13,115 nt of DNA, from assembly GCA_900769745.1 (NCBI GenBank), contig CAAGHX010000127.1:1-13115 (forward strand), in the 5' to 3' direction. The position numbers and the translations under genes were made by a program. The DNA comes from an uncultured Alistipes sp. Its GTDB lineage: Bacteria; Bacteroidota; Bacteroidia; Bacteroidales; Rikenellaceae. The notes beneath the pieces were generated by a model. The model was given only the letters and a program-made list of their open reading frames with translations. It did no database searches and was not told the DNA's origin. Below, one piece after another: positions 1-7,000 of the stretch (its first letter is position 1; each line of letters opens with the position of its first letter).

Positions 1-201
1 CGTACCTGCGGAATGATGGGCGAGGTGGTAGGTATGGCCGCTTCAATCTGCCGCGAGCAGAAGGCTTTGCCTCGCGACATATACACCTCACATCTCGATG
101 CACTTAAAACCCTGATGGAGCAGGGTGCTGGCGAGCAAGGGTTGCCAAATAACCAGAAATATAACTTGGGCGGAATGTGGCCCACATATCGCAAGAAATA
201 A
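1..201 (+). CDS. FAD-dependent oxidoreductase, C-terminal fragment (5' end outside window)
   Basis: The reading frame is open from base 1 to a TAA at 199-201 and gives 66 residues, beginning RTCGMMGEVVGMAAS and ending PTYRKK. The GMMGEVVGMAAS block followed by a PRDIYTSHLDALKTLM segment is the kind of C-terminal tail I associate with large secreted or periplasmic FAD-dependent oxidoreductases of Bacteroidota (FAD_oxidored type), where the GxxGEVVG helix lies by the flavin. The N-terminal Rossmann motif that would prove flavin binding is off the left edge, so substrate and localisation cannot be judged. An internal ATG at 13 is not the start, because coding similarity extends upstream of it. 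The gene converges on the GH92 gene, and both appear to end at the hairpin at 238-267. Assignment rests on recall of the family tail, not on a search. Confidence 0.7.
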   Translation, partial: RTCGMMGEVVGMAASICREQKALPRDIYTSHLDALKTLMEQGAGEQGLPNNQKYNLGGMWPTYRKK

Positions 202-237
202 TAGCCAACAGAGCAATTTGGGCACGACATAGAATAA

Positions 238-267
238 AAATAGGGGACAAAATTCAGTCCCCTATTT
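238..267. terminator. Bidirectional intrinsic terminator between convergent genes
   Basis: There is a perfect 11-bp inverted repeat, AAATAGGGGAC (238-248) and GTCCCCTATTT (257-267), with an 8-nt loop. It is flanked by an A-rich left side (231-240) and a T-rich right side, so each strand has a GC core followed by a T-rich tail. It lies 36 bp after the oxidoreductase stop and 18 bp after the GH92 stop, as expected for a shared terminator. Confidence 0.85.
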
Positions 268-285
268 GTTTATGGATATAATTGT

Positions 286-2628
286 TTATTCGCCGTTAGT
301 CAACGAGTATGGTTTGTCGCTCATTGCAAGACCTCGTTTCTTGTTGGGCTTGGCGCTCATCACAAACTCCAGCGTGCCGCCGTTCACGAGGTCGGAGTGT
401 GTGATATAGGTCTTGGTGTAAGGCTTGCCATTCAAAAGCACCGATTTCACGTAGCGATTCTTGTCGCTAACCTCGGGGGCTTTAATCTCGAATGTTTTAC
501 CATTATCCAACGCAAGTTTCATATAAGGCACATATGGCGCACCCAAAACATACTGGTCGGTACCTGGGCATACGGGATAGAATCCCATTGCCGAGAAGAG
601 ATACCAAGCCGACATCTGGCCGCAGTCGTCATTGCCGCCCAAACCGCGGATATGGTTCTTATACATCTTGTTCATCACCTCTCGCACCCAATATTGAGTC
701 TTCCAGGGCTGTGATGTCCACGCATAGAGATATGGGATATGGTGGCTTGGCTCGTTTCCGTGCACATAGCCGCCAATCAGGCAGTCGGCTGTAATATCCT
801 CATTCGCAGCATAATACTCCTCGGACAGATGCATGGCAAACAACTCGTCGAGCTTGCGCAGGAACTCCTGCTCGCCACCCATATGGTTGATTACACCATA
901 CACGTCGTGAGGCACGTGGAATGAGAAGTTCCACGAGTTGCCCTCGATAAATCCTTCGCCGTGAGTCTGCAACACATCGAACTCAGCCTTGAATGAGCCA
1001 TCACGATATTTGGGGCGGGCAAAACCCTGCTCCTTGTCGTAGATATTGCGGTAATTCAGCGCTCGCTTATAATACTCATCAGCAACCTCTTTGTTGCCTG
1101 CTGCAAGGGCGGTTTTGTAGATTGTCCAGTCGTCATAGCAATACTCCAGCGTGGTCGATGCTGCTGTGCTGCTAGCCTCCAATGGCACATATCCCAGCTT
1201 AACATACTCCCCAATACCCTCGAAGTATGGCACGTTTGATGTTGAAACCATAGCCTTCAACGCCTCGGCCTTATCCACATCAGCACCCTTGACGATAGCG
1301 TCGGCCAGAACAGATGTGGCGTGGTAGCCACTCATACACCAGTTGTCGTTGGCCATATGGCTCCAAATAGGTAACATACCGTGTGCACTCTGCTGCTGGT
1401 GGCGAATCATCGATACAGCCATATCGCGGGCCTGGGTGGGCTTCATCAACATAAGGAATGGATGCTCGGCACGATAGGTGTCCCACAACGAGAAAATCGT
1501 ATAATTATTGAAGCCATCGGCTTGGTGGGTGTTCTGGTCAAGACCTCGATACTTGCCATCGACATCCATATAGACAGAAGGATTTATCATCGTGTGGTAG
1601 TAAGATGTATAGACCATAGCTTTTTGGTCGTCGGTACCCTCAACCTCGATAGATGAGAGCTGGCGGTTCCACTCATTTGAAGTCTGGCTGGCGATGGCAT
1701 CGAAATCGTTTGTTGCAGCCTCGGCCATCAGGTTCTTCACTGCGCCATCGGTGCTGGTAGCCGAGAGGGCAACCTTGACTACCACCTCTGCATTGGCCTC
1801 GGTGTCAAACTCAAAGTATGACACAACCTTGCGGCCAGCCATCTCGGGGAAGTTTTTGTTTACCTGGAATTTACGCCAAAAGCCTCGGTATAGAATCTTC
1901 TCAAAATCTTGGTATCCATAGTTCTCGATGGGCTGCGAGAACGAGATTGCAAAATAGGTGTAATTTGTGCGCGCCCAGCCATTTGTTATGCGATAACCTG
2001 TAATCAGCGTAGGGCTCTCCACGCGTATCGACGCCCACAAAGTTTTACCATCATAGTTGTAGATACCGTGATTAAGGTCGAGAATAATGCGGCCGTCGCC
2101 ACTCTTAGGGAATGTGTATTTGTGAACGCCCACACGCTGAGTGGCTGTGAGCTGCGCCTTAACTTTGTAATCGTCCAACATCACCTCGTAATATCCAGGC
2201 ATCGACTTCTCTGTTTCGTGCGAGAAACGAGAACGGTAACCGCTATCAGGGTTATCCTCGGTGCCAGGGTTGAGCTTCAGCTCGCCCGTTGTCGGCATAA
2301 TCAGGATGTCGCCCAAATCAGAGTGGCCTGTTCCACTGAAATGGGTGTGGCTGAAGCCGACGATTGTTGTATCGTGATATTGATAACCAGCGCAATACTC
2401 GTAGACCTTCTTCTGGTATTTGCCATCTATATTGTGAGGAATAGTGTCGGTATCAGGACTCAGCTGCACAATGCCAAACGGAGCGCAGGCTCCAGGGAAA
2501 GTGTGGCCCATACCATCAGTGCCAATCATAGGATTAACATAATCCACAGGCTTTTTGGATTGCTGTGCAAACAGAGAGGTCGCACCCAGCAACATCATTG
2601 ACACAAAAAGCAAAGTTCTAATTTTCAT
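286..2628 (-). CDS. Secreted GH92 family exo-alpha-mannosidase
   Basis: This 780-residue protein has the usual length for GH92, a family of calcium-dependent, inverting exo-acting alpha-mannosidases that trim alpha-1,2/1,3/1,4/1,6-mannose from N-glycans or yeast mannan. Residues 1-21 form a Sec signal peptide (MKIRTLLFVSMMLLG...LFA, then QQ). There is no lipobox cysteine, so it is probably periplasmic or secreted. GH92 landmarks are complete: VNPMIGTDGMGHTFPGA near 31-47, FSHTHFSGTGHSDLGD at 92-107, LWDTYRAEHP at 381-390, the acid region GFIEGNSWNF with E562, the sugar-contacting HGNEPSHH at 623-630, and GGNDDCGQMSAW at 664-675, whose Asp residues (D667/D668) are in the expected base/calcium region. 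No truncation is visible. The gene has its own upstream region with a candidate promoter and is divergent from the TSUP gene. The exact linkage preference cannot be read from the sequence. No SusC/D partner is in view. Confidence 0.95.
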   Translation of the reverse strand: MKIRTLLFVSMMLLGATSLFAQQSKKPVDYVNPMIGTDGMGHTFPGACAPFGIVQLSPDTDTIPHNIDGKYQKKVYEYCAGYQYHDTTIVGFSHTHFSGTGHSDLGDILIMPTTGELKLNPGTEDNPDSGYRSRFSHETEKSMPGYYEVMLDDYKVKAQLTATQRVGVHKYTFPKSGDGRIILDLNHGIYNYDGKTLWASIRVESPTLITGYRITNGWARTNYTYFAISFSQPIENYGYQDFEKILYRGFWRKFQVNKNFPEMAGRKVVSYFEFDTEANAEVVVKVALSATSTDGAVKNLMAEAATNDFDAIASQTSNEWNRQLSSIEVEGTDDQKAMVYTSYYHTMINPSVYMDVDGKYRGLDQNTHQADGFNNYTIFSLWDTYRAEHPFLMLMKPTQARDMAVSMIRHQQQSAHGMLPIWSHMANDNWCMSGYHATSVLADAIVKGADVDKAEALKAMVSTSNVPYFEGIGEYVKLGYVPLEASSTAASTTLEYCYDDWTIYKTALAAGNKEVADEYYKRALNYRNIYDKEQGFARPKYRDGSFKAEFDVLQTHGEGFIEGNSWNFSFHVPHDVYGVINHMGGEQEFLRKLDELFAMHLSEEYYAANEDITADCLIGGYVHGNEPSHHIPYLYAWTSQPWKTQYWVREVMNKMYKNHIRGLGGNDDCGQMSAWYLFSAMGFYPVCPGTDQYVLGAPYVPYMKLALDNGKTFEIKAPEVSDKNRYVKSVLLNGKPYTKTYITHSDLVNGGTLEFVMSAKPNKKRGLAMSDKPYSLTNGE

Positions 2629-2671
2629 ATATCTCTAAGTTTTAATTGACTCCAAATAACGGATTATACCA

Positions 2672-2679
2672 CAAAGATA
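2672..2679 (-). promoter_or_regulatory. Candidate -7 box for the GH92 gene
   Basis: On the minus strand this reads TATCTTTG, matching the Bacteroidota -7 consensus TAnnTTTG. It lies 43 bp before the GH92 ATG, giving a leader of roughly 35-40 nt. The expected TTTG 19-21 bp upstream is missing. The nearest TTTG (2691-2694) is only 11 bp away, so the -33 element is weak or absent, and such a promoter may need an activator. Confidence 0.45.
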
Positions 2680-2721
2680 CTATAAAATGTCAAAACTCGG
2701 CTAAGATATTCTCTCATCCCA

Positions 2722-2752
2722 CCGAAAAGCTCCCTCCGAAAAGCTCCCTCCG
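2722..2752. repeat. Tandem duplication of a 14-bp unit
   Basis: CCGAAAAGCTCCCT occurs twice head to tail (2722-2735, 2736-2749) and is followed by the first three bases of a third copy (2750-2752). The copies are identical. It sits about 95 bp upstream of the GH92 start, beyond its candidate core promoter. It could be a slippage duplication or paired regulator sites; nothing in the sequence decides between these. Confidence 0.8.
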
Positions 2753-2765
2753 TTAGACGATGAAG

Positions 2766-2795
2766 AATAAAAAGCTTGTACGAAACCGACAAGCT
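2766..2795 (-). terminator. Terminator-like hairpin with T tail (minus strand)
   Basis: On the minus strand, AGCTTGT (2795-2789), a 9-nt loop and ACAAGCT (2779-2773) are followed by TTTTATT. The 7-bp stem plus T run is a plausible intrinsic terminator for transcription heading toward GH92. It is modest in GC content, and no gene that would use it is seen upstream. Confidence 0.4.
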
Positions 2796-2832
2796 GTTGC
2801 ATCAGCCCTAATAGAGAATAGCTGTAGATAAT

Positions 2833-2867
2833 AAAACAAAGGAGTGCGAAATACACTCCCTTGTTTT
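2833..2867 (-). terminator. Strong 14-bp hairpin in the divergent gap
   Basis: Arms at 2833-2846 and 2854-2867 pair over 14 positions around a 7-nt loop (2847-2853). The one imperfect position is A-C on the plus strand but a G-U pair on the minus strand, so the fold is continuous only for minus-strand RNA. There the 3' arm ends TTTGTTTTATT, like a terminator tail. It could also act weakly on the plus strand (TTGTTTTG). Strand choice is inferred from the wobble pair. Confidence 0.55.
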
Positions 2868-3052
2868 GCAATTTGCAGTGCCCAAGAGGGGGCTTTACCG
2901 CTTATGATTATGCTCTCTGAGCGAATTCTCGCTGTTATGAGTTAAAGAACTGCTCGAACATCTATTAACGAATTTTACACTCAGCGCGTGAAAAATCTAA
3001 CATCTCGAAAGCATACACTGACAGGGCGTACTGAAATATATTGCACGGTGAT
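2868..3052. other. Intergenic stretch without a recognisable gene
   Basis: I see no open frame of convincing length and no match to tRNA, tmRNA, SRP RNA or RNase P RNA signatures. Small structures are an 11-bp palindrome TGCAATTTGCA (2867-2877) abutting the large hairpin, and a short stem AGCGA/TCGCT near 2918-2931. A 13-codon frame starting at 2903 looks like chance. The stretch may be the source of a small minus-strand transcript ending at the hairpins to its left, but no consensus promoter for it was found. Confidence 0.4.
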
Positions 3053-3083
3053 TTTGGTGTTCGGGAAATTAGGTCTATTTTTG
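3053..3083 (+). promoter_or_regulatory. Bacteroidota-type promoter of the TSUP gene
   Basis: TTTG at 3053-3056 and TATTTTTG at 3076-3083 are separated by 19 bp, an exact fit to TTTG-N19-21-TAnnTTTG. The predicted transcription start is near 3088-3091, leaving a leader of about 20-25 nt before the ATG at 3112. Confidence 0.8.
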
Positions 3084-3111
3084 CGGCGCGAACAAAGATA
3101 TTTGGTAGAAG

Positions 3112-3858
3112 ATGATGGAGACACTTAGCATATTTCAGTGGAGTATTCTTGCGCTTACGGCACTTTGCATAGGTATGTCGAAGACGGGCGTGCAGGGCTT
3201 GATGCTACTGGCTGTGCCATTTATGGCTATGGCCTTTGGCGCAAAGGAATCGACGGGCGTCATACTGCCGATGCTCTGCATTGCGGACATAATTGCCGTT
3301 GTCTATTACAAGCGCATAGCCGACTGGAAAGTGGTTGCAAAACTACTCCCCACGGCCATAATTGGCTTCTTTGTAGCCATATTTGTCGATAAACTGATTC
3401 CCGCTAATGAGTTTCGCCAGCTGATGGGCTGGACTCTCGCACTGGCGCTGGTGGTTATGATATGGAGCGAGCTATTTGGCAAGGAGAATAGATGGATGAA
3501 AAAATGGTGGTACTCGGCTCTGTTTGGACTGCTGGGAGGTTTTACCACTATGATTGGCAATGCCGCAGGGCCTGTGCTGTCTGTCTATCTGCTCTCGATG
3601 CGAAAGGACAAGATGGAGTACATCGGCATAAATGCTTGGTTTTTCCTCGTGGTGAACCTGCTCAAAGTACCCCTCCAAATATTTGTGTGGGATAATATTT
3701 CGTGGGGCACATTCTCGCTCAACCTCGCTATGCTGCCCATCATCGGCATTGGCGCTTGGCTGGGTATTATCATCGTCAAGCTATTCCCCGAAAAGGCATT
3801 CCGCCGCTTTATTCAGATTGTCACAATCCTCTCGGTCGCAATGATGCTATTGCGCTAA
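3112..3858 (+). CDS. TauE/SafE-family (TSUP) membrane permease
   Basis: This 248-residue, strongly hydrophobic protein has about seven or eight predicted membrane segments (around 10-24, 26-43, 47-65, 77-93, 104-120, 133-161, 171-191, 203-225, 231-247). The N-terminal GMSKTGVQG (21-29) and mid-protein GNAAGPVLSVYLL (149-161) are the two half-repeat signatures typical of the TSUP family (PF01925), whose members export or import sulfite, sulfoacetate and other small organosulfur or carboxylate anions. Length matches the family. The start is one of two adjacent ATGs (3112 or 3115), placed well after the promoter at 3053-3083. The real substrate is unknown. It stands as its own unit between two glycosidase genes, with a possible weak terminator at 3918-3947. 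Old 'sulfite exporter' labels should be read as family names only. Confidence 0.9.
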   Translation: MMETLSIFQWSILALTALCIGMSKTGVQGLMLLAVPFMAMAFGAKESTGVILPMLCIADIIAVVYYKRIADWKVVAKLLPTAIIGFFVAIFVDKLIPANEFRQLMGWTLALALVVMIWSELFGKENRWMKKWWYSALFGLLGGFTTMIGNAAGPVLSVYLLSMRKDKMEYIGINAWFFLVVNLLKVPLQIFVWDNISWGTFSLNLAMLPIIGIGAWLGIIIVKLFPEKAFRRFIQIVTILSVAMMLLR

Positions 3859-3917
3859 AACTAGCGATAGCGGCCCCCTGAAACGGATATCATCTATAAA
3901 TCGTTGTAGATTAGCAT

Positions 3918-3952
3918 ATTATCCCTCACCGAAATGTGGAGGATAATTCGTT
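3918..3952 (+). terminator. Possible terminator of the TSUP gene
   Basis: ATTATCCCTCAC (3918-3929) pairs with GTGGAGGATAAT (3936-3947) over 12 positions, with one mismatch and one G-T pair around a 6-nt loop, and is followed by TCGTTTTG. It lies 59 bp after the TSUP stop. The tail is short, and the element abuts the next gene's -33 box, so it could instead be a regulatory site. Confidence 0.4.
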
Positions 3953-3982
3953 TTGTGCATATGGGTAATTTTTGTACATTTG
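3952..3982 (+). promoter_or_regulatory. Bacteroidota-type promoter of the GH31 gene
   Basis: TTTG at 3952-3955 and TACATTTG at 3975-3982 are spaced by 19 bp, an exact consensus fit. The start of transcription should fall near 3987-3990, giving a very short leader of about 20 nt before the ATG at 4008. Confidence 0.8.
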
Positions 3983-3989
3983 TACAAAA
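3970..3989. promoter_or_regulatory. Palindrome covering the GH31 -7 box: candidate operator
   Basis: TTTTGTAC (3970-3977), spacer ATTT, and GTACAAAA (3982-3989) form a perfect 8-bp inverted repeat. Because each half contains the palindrome TGTACA, it can also be read as a direct repeat TTTGTACA x2 (3971-3986). It spans the -7 box and the predicted start site, where a bound repressor would block polymerase. The responsible regulator is unknown and none is encoded in the window. Part of the symmetry comes from the promoter consensus itself, so chance is not excluded. Confidence 0.5.
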
Positions 3990-4007
3990 TCTTAAACGTA
4001 TATTTAT

Positions 4008-7000
4008 ATGCTTAAAAAATTATCTCTCATAGTCGTTTCACTATATCTGTCGGCTATATGCACGATGGCTTTGGCGCAAACCACAACGGTTAAGTCGGTA
4101 AATAAAATCAATCCGACAACCGTCGAGGTGCGTTTTGACGGAGGCAAGCGTATGATGCTCGATTTCTACGGCAAAAACATCTTCAGAGTGTTTCAGGACA
4201 ATAGCGGTGGCATAATCCGCGAGCCCGAAGCAAAACCCGAAGCGCAGATTTTGGTCGATGAGCCCCGTCGTGAGGTGGGCGCGATTGAGATTGCAGAGAA
4301 GAATGGATCAACCATAATACGCACTGAGCAGATTGAGATTCTGCTCGACAAAGGTACAGCCACGATGAAGGTCACCGACCTCGCAACCGAGCGTGTAGCA
4401 CTGGAGCAGTTGGAGCCACTGACCATTAGCGACAAGAGTGTAGCATTGAAACTCAAGGCCACCGCCAACGAATACTTCTACGGCGGAGGTGTGCAGAATG
4501 GTCGTTTCTCGCACAAAGGCAAGATTATAGCTATCGAGAATCAAAATAGTTGGACCGACGGCGGCGTCGCTTCACCCACCCCATTCTTTTGGTCAACAAA
4601 CGGTTACGGCATTATGTGGCACACATTCCGAAAGGGTAAATATGATTTTGGTGCGACAACCGACAACGTAGTAGCATTGAGCCACGAAGAGGGCTACGCC
4701 GACTTTTTTGTGATGGTCAGCGAGAAGCCAGTTGCGCTGCTCAACGACTTCTACCAACTGACGGGCAACCCCGTACTTTTACCAAAGTTCGGATTCTATC
4801 AGGGACACCTCAACGCCTACAACCGCGACTATTGGGCCGAGACCGACAAGGGAGGCGTGCTCTTTGAGGATGGCAAACGCTACAAGGAGAGCCAGCAGGA
4901 TAACGGCGGTGTAAAGGAGTCGCTCAATGGCGAGAAGGGCAACTATCAATTCTCAGCGCGCGCGGTAATCGACCGCTACGAGAGATACGATATGCCTCTT
5001 GGATGGTTACTCCCCAACGACGGTTACGGCGCAGGCTACGGCCAGACCGAGACACTCGACGGCAATATACAAAACCTCAAGGAGTTGGGCGACTACGCTC
5101 GTCAAAAGGGTGTAGAGATTGGTCTTTGGACACAATCGGACCTCCACCCCAAACCCGAGGTGAGCGCACTTTTGCAGCGCGACATCGTAAAGGAGGTGCA
5201 GGATGCGGGTGTAAGAGTTCTCAAGACTGACGTGGCTTGGGTTGGAGCAGGTTACTCATTCGGACTTAATGGTATTGCCGACGTAGCGCAGATTATGCCC
5301 TACTACGGCTCTGATGCAAGACCCTTCATCATCTCGCTCGACGGCTGGGCGGGCACGCAACGATACGCAGGTATATGGACAGGCGACCAGTCGGGTGGCG
5401 AGTGGGAGTATATACGTTTCCACATCCCCACATACATCGGCTCGGGCCTGTCGGGACAGCCAAACATCTCATCCGATATGGACGGTATCTTCGGCGGAAA
5501 GAATCTTGTGGTTAATACACGCGACTTTCAATGGAAGACATTCTCGCCGATGCAGTTGAATATGGATGGCTGGGGTGCCAACGAGAAGTATCCCCACGCA
5601 TTGGGAGAGCCAGCAACATCACTCAACCGCTGGTACTTGAAACTCAAGGCAGAGTTGATGCCCTACACCTACTCTATAGCGCATCAGTCGATTGATGATA
5701 TGCCGATGATTCGTGCAATGATGCTGGAGTGGCCCAACGAGCATACTCTCGGCACAGCCACACGCTACCAATTTATGTATGGTCCTTCGTTGCTCATCGC
5801 TCCGATATATCAGGCAACAGCCTCTGACGATAAGGGTAACGACATCCGCAATGGCATCTATCTGCCAGAGGGCGAGTGGTACGACTACTTTACGGGCGAG
5901 AGATACGAGGGAGGCCGCATAATTAACTATTTCGATGCTCCGCTTTGGAAGTTGCCCACATTTGTACGCGAGGGCGCAATCATCCCTATGACCGAGGCGC
6001 ACAACAACCCCAGTCAGGTGGATAACACTCTTCGCATATATGAGTTATACCCCACTGCCGATAACTCTTTTGAGGAGTATGACGACGACGGCAAGACCGA
6101 GGCATACCGTCGTGGCGAATACACCACAACGCTTATCGAGGCTACTCTCGGCGAGAAGCAGCGAGTGCAGATAACAATCAACCCCACGCAGGGCGACTTC
6201 GAGAGCTTCGAGCCAATGAAGAGCACTCTGCTGCGTGTCAATATCTCGCGCGAGCCGAAGCGTGTGACAGCCAAAGCCAACTCTCGCAAGGTGGCCTTGA
6301 AGCAAGTATCGAGCATCGAGGAGTTGAAGCAGGGCGAAAACTGCTACTACTATGAGGCTCGCCCCGACGCTACACGCCTTGCAACAAAGGATGGTGTATT
6401 GAAGGAGTTGCAACTCATAAAGAACCCCGTACTGCATATCAAGTTGGCCGCCGCAGATACCAAAGCGACAACGCAGGAGGTGATAATCGATGGTTACGAG
6501 TTTAATATCGACAACTCTCTGCTCGCAAAGCAGGGCGAATTGCCGCAGCCACAATTTACTATCGACGAGAATAGCGTGCGCCCCTATGAGGTTACGCCCA
6601 AGTGGGCAAAAATCGACAACGCCGACTATTATGAGATTGAGTTTAACGATATGCTCTACTCGACAATCAAGGGCGACTCGTTGGCTTTCGGCGACCTGAA
6701 GGCCGACACTGAGTACAGTTTCCGTCTGCGTGCTGTAAATGCAGACGGGGCGTCGGATTGGGCCAAGTGTGATGTGCGCACAAAGCGCAACCCGTTGGAG
6801 TGGGCCATCAAGGACATACGAGGCGAGGCCTCAACACCCGCACAGGGTGGAGCATCACTTGCTCTACTCTTTGACTTCAGCGAGGCGGGTAACATATGGC
6901 ATACGGCTTATGGCAAAGATGCTCTGCCGTTGGAGATTATTGCCGACCTGCGCTCGGTGAACTCGCTCGACAAGATGCACTACATACCTCGTGACAACGC

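Noticed and set aside
1909..2601. A 230-codon open frame on the plus strand
   Set aside because: It lies wholly opposite the GH92 gene, whose frame carries all family motifs and the signal peptide. The plus-strand translation has no recognisable domain.
2663..2693. E. coli-like TTGACA-N19-TATAAT on the minus strand upstream of GH92
   Set aside because: The spacing is 2 bp too long, and the primary sigma factor of Bacteroidota recognises a different -33/-7 pattern. TATCTTTG at 2672-2679 is the better candidate.
2722..2752. Possible CRISPR repeat
   Set aside because: The units are contiguous with no spacers, only two copies exist, and no cas genes are in view.
2903..2944. Thirteen-codon frame as a small peptide gene
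   Set aside because: It is too short to judge, and there is no translation signal or consensus promoter directly upstream.
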